Of a stretch of 64,000 nucleotides of DNA, positions 46,179 through 54,844 are shown piece by piece. The position numbers and the translations under genes were made by a program. Each line of letters opens with the position of its first letter. Position 1 is the first letter of the stretch. Source of the DNA: Actinomadura alba (lineage in GTDB: Bacteria > Actinomycetota > Actinomycetes > Streptosporangiales > Streptosporangiaceae); contig NZ_JABVEC010000002.1 of NCBI RefSeq assembly GCF_014323705.1, positions 186,001 through 250,000 of the forward strand. Reading direction: 5' to 3'. Below the pieces are notes generated by a model. That model was not told where the DNA came from, did not search any database, and saw only the letters and a program-made list of their open reading frames with translations.

Positions 46179-47183
46179 ATGCCTCAACCATCTACGCCTG
46201 CCCGGAATCTTTCGCGCACGGGCGTCATCACCGTGCTCGTCGTACTGCTCGTCGTCGGCCTGCCGGGTCTGCTCGCGCTCGCGGGCGGCTTCGAGCGCAC
46301 CGGCGGTGGTGACGTCGCGGTCGTCCGCAACGGCGGGTTCTTCGACAACAACCGGATCCGCCAGGTCATCGAACCGGGCTCCGGCCGGACCTGGATCGGC
46401 TTCTACTCGAAGATCCACAGGTACCCCGCCCAGCAGCGCTTCTACACGATCACCTCTGAGAAGAAGCGGGGCGACACCGCCGGGGTCGACGTCGTGACGG
46501 TCCCCAGCAGCGACGGCGTCAACATGGGCATCGAGGGGACGCTGTACTTCACCCTGAACCTGGACCACGCCGCGCTGAGGGCCTTCGACGACAAGTTCGG
46601 CACCCGCAAGTTCAGCGGTCCCGACGGCGAGTCGAACTACGCCTGGGAAGGCGACGACGGCTGGTTGGCCTTCCTCAACCAGATCGTCCGCCCGGTCATC
46701 GACAACGCCCTCCGCACCCAGATCAACAGCTTCCGCTGCGCCGAGCTGGTGTCGTCCTGCGCGCTGGTGCAGAACACGTCAGCGCCCCGGCAGGGAACCC
46801 GGACCTCCGGCCTTCAGGCGCAGAGCAACAACGCCAACATCGCGAAGGTGCAGACCGCGATCAACACCAGCCTGGCCGCCGACCTGGAGTCGACCCTCGG
46901 CGGGAAGTTCGTCACCAACATCCACTTCAACCTGGTACGGGTGACGCTCCCGGACAAGGTGCAGGAGTCGGTCGACCGGGCCCAGGCGGCGTTCGCGCAG
47001 GTCAGCGAGGCACAGGCCAAGGTCGCTTCGGCCCGTGCCGACGCCGAGGCCAACCGCGCCCGCCAGGAGGGCTACAACAGGTGCCCCACCTGTGCTGAGA
47101 TCGAGAAGCTGAAGGCGCTGCCACAGGGCATCACGGTCTACGCTCCCGGAAACCCGGGCGGCGTGAACGTCCCCGGCCGCTGA
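46179..47183 (+). CDS. SPFH/Band 7 domain membrane protein
   Basis: 334 residues from ATG 46179 (GAAAGGGA upstream). N-terminal membrane helix (GVITVLVVLLVVGLPGLLALAGG), then a prohibitin/flotillin-type domain (about 45-250: GGFFDNNRIRQVIEPGSGRT, DGVNMGIEGTLYFTLN, NQIVRPVIDNALRTQINSFR), a coiled-coil helix rich in Ala/Gln/Glu (about 265-300: ESVDRAQAAFAQVSEAQAKV) and a short tail with CPTC. SPFH proteins form membrane scaffolds and recruit proteases or secretion factors. The adjacent WXG100 gene makes a secretion-related scaffold conceivable but unproven. Confidence 0.85.
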   Translation: MPQPSTPARNLSRTGVITVLVVLLVVGLPGLLALAGGFERTGGGDVAVVRNGGFFDNNRIRQVIEPGSGRTWIGFYSKIHRYPAQQRFYTITSEKKRGDTAGVDVVTVPSSDGVNMGIEGTLYFTLNLDHAALRAFDDKFGTRKFSGPDGESNYAWEGDDGWLAFLNQIVRPVIDNALRTQINSFRCAELVSSCALVQNTSAPRQGTRTSGLQAQSNNANIAKVQTAINTSLAADLESTLGGKFVTNIHFNLVRVTLPDKVQESVDRAQAAFAQVSEAQAKVASARADAEANRARQEGYNRCPTCAEIEKLKALPQGITVYAPGNPGGVNVPGR

Positions 47184-47213
47184 CGCGCCGCGGCCCGGAT
47201 CGGGAGGTGCCAC

Positions 47214-47552
47214 ATGCGTGCTCTGGTCATGCTCGGGGGGCTCTTGTTCCTCTGCGTCCTCGTCTACCTGGTGGTGCTCGCCCTCTCCGGCGGCTCCGGT
47301 CGCGGCCGGGCCGGCCGCGCGGCGCCGCCGGTGGAGGCGGACGCTCGTTGGGAGACCCACACCGAGGTCGGTGGCGGCGTCACGGCGGTGGTCGTACGCC
47401 GGGTGACCGACGGCGGGCAGGGTGTCCTCGAGCTGGGCCGCCAGGTCATCCGCACCATTCCGGACGACGACCCGGAATGGGACACGAAGTATCACGCGGC
47501 GATGGCCGAGGCCCGCTCCCGCGTCGCCGCCCTGGAGATCGAGTCCGACTGA
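47214..47552 (+). CDS. Small membrane-anchored protein of unknown function
   Basis: 112 residues. N-terminal helix (LVMLGGLLFLCVLVYLVVLAL), a basic Gly/Arg linker and a soluble domain of about 70 residues (HTEVGGGVTAVVVRRVTDGG; IRTIPDDDPEWDTKYHAAMA). I do not recognise a family. ATG with GGGAGGTG 6 nt upstream, 30 bp after the SPFH gene, so the two are probably co-transcribed and may act together at the membrane. Confidence 0.72.
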   Translation: MRALVMLGGLLFLCVLVYLVVLALSGGSGRGRAGRAAPPVEADARWETHTEVGGGVTAVVVRRVTDGGQGVLELGRQVIRTIPDDDPEWDTKYHAAMAEARSRVAALEIESD

Positions 47553-47603
47553 TCAACTCCAGGTCCGAAGGTGACGGACCACGTCGTGCTGAGGAAGGCC
47601 GGC

Positions 47604-47993
47604 TCAGTTCATGCTCGAAACGGGGATCGCCGGGATCCCGAACTGTCGATATTGATCGGGAGACGAGCTGAACACCGTGCATCCGTCCGGCCATTCGACG
47701 TTGGGGCGGGCCACGTGAACGGCATGGGCCATACGCCAGTCGGCGCCGTCGTTGATCAGGTGGCCGACTGCGGCCGCCCCTGAGAAGTCCAGTTCGACGA
47801 CGTTGATCGCAGGCAGCGAGCCGACGTGGTCGGCAAGAGCAGGTCGCTCTACTGTCGCGGCCGCAAGACACAGCGCGGGCACGACGACGTAGTCCTCCGT
47901 CGTCCTGTGCGGTTCGGCGACCAAGCGCGAGAGACCACGGTTCCCGGCGCCGAGGGCGCTCAGTGCTGTGTGGTCGAGAATCACCGCACTCAT
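47604..47993 (-). CDS. PIN-domain (VapC-like) putative toxin
   Basis: 129 residues. N-terminal VILDHTALSAL supplies the first PIN acidic residue; the later NDGADWRMAHAVHVAR resembles the D-x-x-x-A region of PIN nucleases. The final SSSPDQYRQFGIP aligns with the usual T/S-D-P strand but has Ser where Asp is common, so the active site may be altered. ATG overlaps the antitoxin stop (ATGA), the standard VapBC layout. VapC toxins are Mg-dependent RNases, often acting on tRNA or rRNA. Confidence 0.72.
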   Translation of the reverse strand: MSAVILDHTALSALGAGNRGLSRLVAEPHRTTEDYVVVPALCLAAATVERPALADHVGSLPAINVVELDFSGAAAVGHLINDGADWRMAHAVHVARPNVEWPDGCTVFSSSPDQYRQFGIPAIPVSSMN

Positions 47994-48250
47994 ATCGAGG
48001 TGAGCTTTCCGGCTTTGAGGTCATCCCAGAGCCGTCTGCCCGCAGCGACATCGGACTCGTCGAAGTCGGGGACCAGATGTCCACGGATGTACTCGACGGC
48101 GGCCCGATGCCGGGCGTCGAGTTCGTCGCGGGTGGGCGTCGTATCGGCGAGGTTCCGGACCAGATCGCCGATCGTGCAGCCGCGCTCTCGGGCAAGGGCG
48201 GCCAATCGGTCGCGTACTTCGCTGTCCACCTTGATCGTGGTCGTCGCCAT
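47990..48250 (-). CDS. Ribbon-helix-helix (VapB-like) putative antitoxin
   Basis: 86 residues from ATG 48250. N-terminal ribbon-helix-helix (MATTTIKVDSEVRDRLAALA, then RERGCTIGDLVRNL) for DNA binding, followed by an acidic C-terminal part (PTRDELDARHRAAVEYIRGH; DFDESDVAAGRRLWDDLKAG) suited to wrapping the toxin. The ATG has no ribosome site; TATACT ends 6 nt upstream, so translation is likely leaderless. A palindrome overlapping that -10 box is a natural autoregulatory operator. Four-base overlap with the toxin gene. Confidence 0.8.
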   Translation of the reverse strand: MATTTIKVDSEVRDRLAALARERGCTIGDLVRNLADTTPTRDELDARHRAAVEYIRGHLVPDFDESDVAAGRRLWDDLKAGKLTSI

Positions 48251-48256
48251 GTTCGC

Positions 48257-48274
48257 AGTATACCCCCGGTATAC
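48257..48274 (-). promoter_or_regulatory. VapBC promoter and overlapping palindromic operator
   Basis: GTATACC-CCC-GGTATAC (48258-48274) is a perfect 7-bp inverted repeat. On the minus strand it contains the -10 box TATACT (48257-48262), 6 nt before the antitoxin ATG. Toxin-antitoxin complexes typically bind such sites to repress their own operon. Confidence 0.65.
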
Positions 48275-48335
48275 CGCGTCCCTGGGATCGAACATCAGTG
48301 TCATGGCGTCAGCCTGACACCACCGCACACATCAC

Positions 48336-48363
48336 ACACTGTGTTCACATAAATGCACAGTGT
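48336..48363. promoter_or_regulatory. AT-rich inverted repeat between VapBC and eccC-like gene
   Basis: ACACTGTG (48336-48343) and CACAGTGT (48356-48363) flank a 12-nt AT-rich centre. It lies 44 bp past the end of the ATPase gene (minus strand) and about 85 bp upstream of vapB. It could be a terminator stem for the ATPase mRNA or a regulator site for vapBC. Confidence 0.4.
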
Positions 48364-48406
48364 TTCAATGGTGCGTTGTGAGAAACCGGGAAGTGGGTGG
48401 GAACGG

Positions 48407-51400
48407 TCACGGTTCGGGGAGGTCGCCGTCGGTGGGGTCGGGCAGGGCGACCTGGATCTGGGTGGTGACGCCGACCGCGACGAAGACGCCGCGGCCGGTC
48501 GGCCCGCCGCCGGCGGCGTTGCGCGGCAAGCGCAGCCCGAACACATCCCCGTCGTCGGGCGAGTCGACCGACAGGAGCACGCCGGAGCGGGACCGGCGGG
48601 TGTCGGACAGAAAGCCGCGGTAGCCGCGCGCGAGGTCCTCGGTGGTCCCGCCGAGGATGACCGCGTGCTCGCCGTCCCGCGCGGCGCGCAGGACTGTGCG
48701 GAGCGCGTCGTCGAGTTCGGTCTCGTCCAGCAGTTCGGCGTCGTCCACCACGACCGCGTAGCGGTGCTCGTGCTCCAGCAGCGACTCCAGGTCCTCGGCC
48801 GAGGCCGTGGCGTCGAGCACCCCGAGCACCCCGGGCCGACCGGCCAGCTCGCGCAGTGGCGACCGGCGCGGCGTGATGATGGCGACGGGTACGAGCCCGC
48901 CGCCGACCGACGGATCGAGCAGGCACCCCGCGATGGTCAGCAGCGTCGTCGAGCGGCCGGACCGCGCCGGGCCGGCCACGACGAAGCCCGGACCCTCGGC
49001 GAGGAGGTCGACGCCCACCGGCGCGAGCGCGTCGCCGCCCACGCCGACCAGGGCCCACAGCGGCGACGGTGCGAGAAAGTCGGGGTCGAGCGCGAGGGCC
49101 TCCCGGTAGGACACCCGTACCGGCAGCTCGTCGACGTGCAGTGGACGCATCCGGCGCGGCATCCGCCCGTAGCGGGAGGCGCAGCCGCGGGTGATGTCCT
49201 GCAGGGCCGAGACCTGCGCCGTCCCCGACGGGTCGTCGCACAGCAGCCCGATCTGCGACTCGCGCAGCGGCTCACCGGGACCGGTCTGCTCGAGCGCCCG
49301 TCCCGGCGGCATGGCGGACGGCACCTGCCGCTCCTGGATCCCGGCGTAGCCGTAGTCCTGTGGATCGGCCATGCGCAGCACGAGCCGCCGGTCGAACACG
49401 GTGGACACCTGCCCGCCGAGGCCGGAACGGTCCCCGGTGAACACCGCCCGCAGCCCGACGGCGGCGCCCTCGCGCAGCAGCCGGAGCACCGTGTCGATGA
49501 GCCGGCCGTAGTCGTAGTTCTCGAACGCCCCGACGAAGCCCTCCCAGCGGTCGAGCAGCAGGACCATCCACGGCAGCCGCTCGGCGGAGGTGACCGCGGC
49601 GCGCTGCTCGGCGATCGAGGCGAACCCGGCCTCGGCGAGCAGCTGCTGGCGGCGGGCCACCTCGGCGGCGAGCGCGGCGAGCAGGCGTTCGACCCGGTCG
49701 AGCTGGTCGCGCCCGACCACCGCGCCGCAGTGCGGCAGTGCCACGAGCGGCAGCAGCGCGTTGGCGCCGCAGTCGATCGCGTAGAGGTGCGCGTCGTACG
49801 GGGAGCACGAAGCGGCCAGCGAGCCGGCGAGCGTGCGCAGCGCGGTGGACCGGCCCGACCGCGGCGAGCCGGCCACGTAGACATGGCCGCCGCGTGCGAG
49901 GTCGAGGGTCAGGGGCTCCCTCGACTGGGCGGCCGGCAGGTCGGTCACGCCGAACTCGATGGGCGGCAGGTCGACCACCGAGCCTCCCGCCGCGGTTCGG
50001 GGCGACAGCGTCACCTGCTCGGGCAGCGGCTCCAGCCACGGGCTCGGCAGGCGGCGGATCCCCACGCCGCGTGCCGCGCCGGCGACCGCCCGCACCAGCG
50101 CCCCGAGATCGGTGGCCATGGTGGACTCGTCCGCACCACCGTCGGCCGCGTCGGCCCGCGGCAGCGCGCGCCCCAGCCCGCGCCACGGCAGCGGCAGCAC
50201 CGACGCGGGGCGGGCGGCGGTGCCGGCGCCAGGCCGCCGGCCACCGATCCGCGCGGTCTGCACGGCCTGCGGGGCCGAGACCCCGGAGCGCACGTAGCAA
50301 CGTCCCGGCGTGGCCTTGGAGATGCGCGCGGCCTCGGGAGAGTCGATCACGTCGGTCGACTCGTCGGCGTCGGTCACCCGCAGCGCGATCCGCAGGTTGG
50401 TGTTCGCCCGGATGTCGGCGGTGACCACGCCGGCCGGCCGCTGTGTGGCGAGGACCAGGTGCACTCCGAGCGACCGGCCGCGCCGGCCGATGTCCACCAG
50501 CCCGCTGACGAAGTCGGGCAGCTCCGCCACCATCGCCGCGAACTCGTCGATGATCAGCACGAGCCGGGGCATCGGCTCGTGGGCCGCGCCGTCACCGCGG
50601 TCGCGCAGGTCGTGGTAGTCCTCGATGTCCTTGGCGCCCGCGGCGAGCAGGATCGCCTCCCGCCGGCGCAGTTCCGCGCCGAGCGAGTCGAGCGCCCGCT
50701 GGGTGAGGTGCCCGTCGAGGTCGGTCACCATGCCGACCGTGTGCGGCAGCTCGGCGCAGTCCTTGAACGCCGCGCCGCCCTTGTAGTCGATGAGCACGAA
50801 GGTCATCTCGTCCGGGCGGTTGGCCACGGCCAGCGACGCGATCAGCGTCTGCAGCAGCTCGGACTTGCCCGCGCCGGTCGTGCCCGCGATGAGCGCGTGC
50901 GGCCCGTCGGCCCGCAGGTCCACGTGGAACGGGCCGTCGGTGCCGAGGCCGATCGGGACACGGGTCGTGCGGCCGCCGCCGGCCCACGCGGCCAGCACGT
51001 GGTCGGGGGTCGGGTCGGGCATGCCGAGCAGCTCCAGCAGCCCGGCCGCCGCGGCGAGCGACTCCTCGGAGTCCTCCCTGGAGACGTCGCGCAAGGGTGC
51101 CAGCGCGCGGGCCAGCCGGTCGCACCACGCGGGCGAGACCTGATCCGCCAGCACCGGGCCCAGCCGGTCGAGGCCGTGGCCGCGCAGCCGGAGCGAGGCC
51201 GGCCGGTCCCAGTCCCACGCCGCCACCGCCGTGCACTCCTCGGGCAGCAACCGTTCCTCATCGTCGACGCAGATCGCGTGCACGCCGAACTGCGGACCGC
51301 TCGAGAGCACCTGCGGCATCCCCGGCACCCGCCGCAGCGTACGGGCGCCGTCGAGCACGACCAGGATGTTGTACGGGGGCGTGGCCCGGTCGGACGGAGC

Positions 51401-52885
51401 GGGCGGCAGCCCGCCGGCGGCGTTCTGGTGACGGCGCCGGTCGGTGATGCGGATCGCCAGCTCGGTGATCCGCCGTGCCACCGACTCGGGGTCGGTGCCG
51501 ACCATCGCGACGCAGTCCTCACCCTCGCGGGGAGCGCAGTGCGGCAGCCAGCGCACCCAGTTCCAGTGCTCGGCCGCGCCGGGCCCGGCCTCGCCCGATT
51601 CCGCGCAGAGCACGACGATGGCCAGGTCGCGCGGGCTGTGCTGGGCCGCCGCCTGGGCCACGAGCCAGCGGGCCAGCGCCCGTGACGCCGGCCGCGGCCC
51701 GGTCAGCCCGATCACGCCGAGGTCGGCCAGCGGCAGTGTCACCGGCACCGTGCGAGCGACGGGCTGCTCCCGGTCGGCCTCCTTGTCGATCAACTCGATG
51801 TTCGCCGGCTGGTCGGCGAAGCCCACGCGCAGGCACAGCGCGTCCGGATCGGTGATCCGGCGCTCCCACAGCCTGCGGCGGGGGCCGGTCGCGGTGAGCA
51901 GGACCTCGGCGGGATCCGGGCTCATCTCCCGCCGCTCCGACTCGTCGGCCCGGCGTAGCCGCTCGACCTCAAGATCGAAGTCCTCGATGCGCCGGTGATA
52001 CTCCTTCAGCGCCTTCCGGTAGGACTTGCGGCCGTGGACTCGGTCGCTCGCCCACTCGGCGACCTGCATGATGGGCCAGGTGAGCGCGAACAGGGCCCAC
52101 CACCACTGTTTGAGCGCGAAGGCCATGACCATGCCGAACGCCGAGAACATCAGGGCGCTGAGCAGCCTCAGCCGCTGACGTTCGCCCCGCTCGGGCCGCT
52201 GTGGCACCTCGATGCGCCACGGGCGCCGGGACGGGCCGATGCGGGGCGGCCGGTTGAAGGCGAGCCCGCCCTCGGGAAGGGGCTCCAGGTGAGTGTCGGG
52301 GCGCGACGACGGCGACAGCGCGAGAGCCGTCGATCCCATGAGGAGCAGGCCACCGACCGGCCACTCGCACGGCACCGTCAACGGCACCCGGTCCAGCGTC
52401 GCCTCGGCCTGCGGCGAGGCCTCGACCGTGACCTGGCCGGGCCGTACCGTCACCCGGAGGGACCGGCCGGGGATCCGTGGACCGGCCAGCCTGACGTCGG
52501 CGTCCTCGCCGGTGCCGATCGTCGTGGCACCGAGCCCGAGCCGGTGCACGCCGCCGGCCGCCGGCCCGCCGACCACCCGGATCTCGACCAGGCCCGAGGG
52601 CTCGGCCAGGACGGTGGCCGCGGCCGCCCTCGGCTCGACCGTCACGACGGCGCCGTCGCGCAGCGCCCGGGCGGCCTCGGCCTGCGGGTCGAGCATCCGG
52701 CCGTCCATCCACAGCGGCCGGGCCCGCGGGGACTTGACCGCGAGCGCCGTTGGATCGGACGGGTCGTCATCGCCGATGGTGCGGATCAGTGATGTTGCGA
52801 CGCTCGCCACGGTCATATCGGAATCGCCATTGATCACGATATCCCGGGGGCCCTGATCGGTCAGCGCCGTGAGCGAAATGCGCAT
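48407..52885 (-). CDS. eccC: EccC/EssC-type FtsK-SpoIIIE ATPase of type VII secretion, with N-terminal FHA region
   Basis: 1492 residues. Order: ubiquitin-like/YukD-like N-terminus (1-85), FHA-like domain (about 95-190), two membrane helices (about 240-285: MFSAFGMVMAFALKQWWWAL), then three FtsK/SpoIIIE ATPase modules. Module 1 has intact Walker A GTTGAGKSE (about 668) and Walker B LVLIIDEFAAM (about 780); modules 2 and 3 have SPRSGRSTALRT (about 1012) and GPARSGRSTTLLT (about 1310). This is the motor and substrate receptor of WXG100 secretion. FHA at the N-terminus is the Firmicute EssC/YukBA style rather than mycobacterial EccC. ATG after GGAGGG. No eccB, eccD, eccE or mycosin gene lies in the window. 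Confidence 0.93.
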   Translation of the reverse strand: MRISLTALTDQGPRDIVINGDSDMTVASVATSLIRTIGDDDPSDPTALAVKSPRARPLWMDGRMLDPQAEAARALRDGAVVTVEPRAAAATVLAEPSGLVEIRVVGGPAAGGVHRLGLGATTIGTGEDADVRLAGPRIPGRSLRVTVRPGQVTVEASPQAEATLDRVPLTVPCEWPVGGLLLMGSTALALSPSSRPDTHLEPLPEGGLAFNRPPRIGPSRRPWRIEVPQRPERGERQRLRLLSALMFSAFGMVMAFALKQWWWALFALTWPIMQVAEWASDRVHGRKSYRKALKEYHRRIEDFDLEVERLRRADESERREMSPDPAEVLLTATGPRRRLWERRITDPDALCLRVGFADQPANIELIDKEADREQPVARTVPVTLPLADLGVIGLTGPRPASRALARWLVAQAAAQHSPRDLAIVVLCAESGEAGPGAAEHWNWVRWLPHCAPREGEDCVAMVGTDPESVARRITELAIRITDRRRHQNAAGGLPPAPSDRATPPYNILVVLDGARTLRRVPGMPQVLSSGPQFGVHAICVDDEERLLPEECTAVAAWDWDRPASLRLRGHGLDRLGPVLADQVSPAWCDRLARALAPLRDVSREDSEESLAAAAGLLELLGMPDPTPDHVLAAWAGGGRTTRVPIGLGTDGPFHVDLRADGPHALIAGTTGAGKSELLQTLIASLAVANRPDEMTFVLIDYKGGAAFKDCAELPHTVGMVTDLDGHLTQRALDSLGAELRRREAILLAAGAKDIEDYHDLRDRGDGAAHEPMPRLVLIIDEFAAMVAELPDFVSGLVDIGRRGRSLGVHLVLATQRPAGVVTADIRANTNLRIALRVTDADESTDVIDSPEAARISKATPGRCYVRSGVSAPQAVQTARIGGRRPGAGTAARPASVLPLPWRGLGRALPRADAADGGADESTMATDLGALVRAVAGAARGVGIRRLPSPWLEPLPEQVTLSPRTAAGGSVVDLPPIEFGVTDLPAAQSREPLTLDLARGGHVYVAGSPRSGRSTALRTLAGSLAASCSPYDAHLYAIDCGANALLPLVALPHCGAVVGRDQLDRVERLLAALAAEVARRQQLLAEAGFASIAEQRAAVTSAERLPWMVLLLDRWEGFVGAFENYDYGRLIDTVLRLLREGAAVGLRAVFTGDRSGLGGQVSTVFDRRLVLRMADPQDYGYAGIQERQVPSAMPPGRALEQTGPGEPLRESQIGLLCDDPSGTAQVSALQDITRGCASRYGRMPRRMRPLHVDELPVRVSYREALALDPDFLAPSPLWALVGVGGDALAPVGVDLLAEGPGFVVAGPARSGRSTTLLTIAGCLLDPSVGGGLVPVAIITPRRSPLRELAGRPGVLGVLDATASAEDLESLLEHEHRYAVVVDDAELLDETELDDALRTVLRAARDGEHAVILGGTTEDLARGYRGFLSDTRRSRSGVLLSVDSPDDGDVFGLRLPRNAAGGGPTGRGVFVAVGVTTQIQVALPDPTDGDLPEP

Positions 52886-53161
52886 CCGTACCCTCCGCTG
52901 TTCGGCCTGGCGCCAAGCCTAGGATGTGCGCCTCCTCCATGGGTGGAGGCCCAGGTCATTCTGACCGGGTGTATCTGTTGCCCGGCGCGGTGTGACGCAT
53001 TGTGGGCAGGTGGCGCCAATGGTCCGAGTATGTGCAGGTCAGTTCGGAGAAAAGAGTCACGGGACGGCCTCACCCGCGCGAATCCATTGACGCAGGCTTG
53101 TCAAGCCCGGAACCATGGGTCGCTCGGGCCGTCTGCGCATCGCTTCGGAGTGGCCAATTCG

Positions 53162-54040
53162 ATGAATACCAGTCAATCGACCGCCGCGAACACCGCGGCC
53201 GGCCCTGGGCGTACCGGCCTCGGCACCTCGACAGGTCAGCGGCTGCCGGTGCCGCCCCGTGAACGCAAACCCGCCCTCGCCGCCCTCGCCGTCCTGCTCA
53301 TCCTGGGCGGCGCGCTCACGAGCGCCTACCTCGTCATGGCGAGCGGCGAGCGGGTCTCGGCGATCCGCGTCGCCCAGCCGGTCGCGGCCGGCCAGCGTAT
53401 ACCGGCCGACGCCCTCGAGGAGGTGCAGATCGGCAACACCGGCATCGAGTTCATCGGCTGGGCCGAGCGGGCCGACGTGAGCCGTGCCTTCGCCGCCGTG
53501 CCGCTGGTCAAGGGGGCACTGCTCACGAACGGAATGGTCGCGAGGACCGACGCCGCTACCGACGGCCGGGTGATCGTGGGGCTTGCGCTCAAACCCGGGC
53601 AGATGCCGGCCGACGGGCTGAGCGCCGGAGACCGGGTGAGCCTGTACGGAGTCGGCGGGCAGAACACCTCGGGCGTACGGGCCGGCACGACACTCGCCGA
53701 GGACGCGATCGTGATCGGCGTCGCCGGGGGCGGTGATCGAACCCTGCAGTCCGACCAGACGATGATCTCGATCGCGGTGCCGCCCGCGCAGGCGCCGCAG
53801 GTCGCCCAGGCCGCGTCGGCGGGAGCCGTGGCGGTGGCCCGCGTGCCCATCGGCACGAAGGTCCCCGGCGCCCCGACGGTGCCGGGCGGGCAGACGTCCG
53901 GAGGTCAGAACCCGACCGGCCAGAATCCCAGTGAGCGGAACGCGGGCGGCCAGGATCCAGGCGAGCAGACCTCCGGCGCGCCGTCGCCCGGCGGCCAGGA
54001 CCCGAACCAGCGCGCCACCACGCCGGCCGGGAGCGGCTAG
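53162..54040 (+). CDS. SAF-domain protein, CpaB/RcpC-like (Tad pilus)
   Basis: 292 residues from ATG 53162. N-terminal helix (PALAALAVLLILGGALTSAYLV) anchors a SAF domain (about 75-140: RVAQPVAAGQRIPADALEEV, PLVKGALLTNGMV) followed by the RcpC/CpaB C-terminal fold. The last 65 residues are a Gln/Gly/Pro/Asn repeat tail (GGQNPTGQNPSERNAGGQDP). In Gram-negatives CpaB works with the secretin; without an outer membrane it more likely interacts with wall polymers. First gene of the tad operon, 276 bp from the divergent ATPase gene. Confidence 0.82.
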   Translation: MNTSQSTAANTAAGPGRTGLGTSTGQRLPVPPRERKPALAALAVLLILGGALTSAYLVMASGERVSAIRVAQPVAAGQRIPADALEEVQIGNTGIEFIGWAERADVSRAFAAVPLVKGALLTNGMVARTDAATDGRVIVGLALKPGQMPADGLSAGDRVSLYGVGGQNTSGVRAGTTLAEDAIVIGVAGGGDRTLQSDQTMISIAVPPAQAPQVAQAASAGAVAVARVPIGTKVPGAPTVPGGQTSGGQNPTGQNPSERNAGGQDPGEQTSGAPSPGGQDPNQRATTPAGSG

Positions 54041-54844
54041 GTGGCCCTCATCGCCCTCGCGGCGGACAAAGGTGCACCGGGCGTCACCACCGCCGCGGTG
54101 GCCCTCGGCGCGGTGTGGCCACGGCCGGTCCTCGTCGCCGAGTGCGACCTGGCCGGCGGCGATCTCGTCTACCGGCTGCCGGGCGAGTCCGGGATGCTCA
54201 ACCCGGCGCGCGGGCTGCTGAGCCTCGCCGCGACCGCCCGCCGCGGTCTGCGGCCCGACCAGATCGGCGAGCACGGCCAGCGGCTCGTCGGTGGGCTCGA
54301 TGTGCTGGTCGGGCTCACCAACGGCGAGCAGGCGCAGGGCCTCACCTGGCTGTGGGGGCCGCTCGGCCGCGCCTTCGCCTCCCTTGCGCCGGTGGACGTG
54401 ATCGCCGACTGCGGCCGGCTCGGCGCGGGCACCGCGCTGCTCGACCTGCTGCGCGAGGCCGACATGATCGTGCTGCTCACCCGGCCCACACTCGAGCAGG
54501 TCGCCCATCTGCGCGAGCGCGTGAACGCCCTCGGCGCCGAACTGCGCGGCGGCCCGCCCATCGGGATCATCGTCGTCGCCGATCCCCGGGACTACCGCGC
54601 CTCGGTCGCCGAGGTGGACCGGATCGTCACCAACGCGCGACTGCCGGCGACGGTGCTGGGGGGTTTCGCATTGGACCCCAAGGGTGCTGAAATGCTGCGG
54701 GGCCAATGGGGCGGGCGACTCGACCGGTCGCTGCTGATCCGGTCGGCGCGAGAGGTGGCCGGAGGTCTGGTCGGGCGGCTGACGACGCCCCCTGGCCCGG
54801 GGGCGGGAGGCGTGCACCCCGCCGACGCGGTAAGGGGGCGTTAG
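54041..54844 (+). CDS. CpaE/TadZ-like P-loop ATPase
   Basis: 267 residues; GTG immediately follows the previous stop (TAGGTG). MinD/ParA superfamily: LAADKGAPGVTTAAVALGAV is a variant Walker A lacking the usual Lys (KGAPGVTT, with K early as the deviant-type lysine), then ECDLAGGDLVYRL for the switch aspartate. CpaE/TadZ proteins localise the Tad apparatus. No N-terminal receiver domain is present. Tail is Pro/Gly-rich. Confidence 0.8.
   Translation: MALIALAADKGAPGVTTAAVALGAVWPRPVLVAECDLAGGDLVYRLPGESGMLNPARGLLSLAATARRGLRPDQIGEHGQRLVGGLDVLVGLTNGEQAQGLTWLWGPLGRAFASLAPVDVIADCGRLGAGTALLDLLREADMIVLLTRPTLEQVAHLRERVNALGAELRGGPPIGIIVVADPRDYRASVAEVDRIVTNARLPATVLGGFALDPKGAEMLRGQWGGRLDRSLLIRSAREVAGGLVGRLTTPPGPGAGGVHPADAVRGR

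Noticed and set aside
48353..51685. 1110-codon open frame on the plus strand opposite the ATPase gene
   Set aside because: His/Gln/Arg/Val-rich shadow of the EccC frame, with no recognisable domain.
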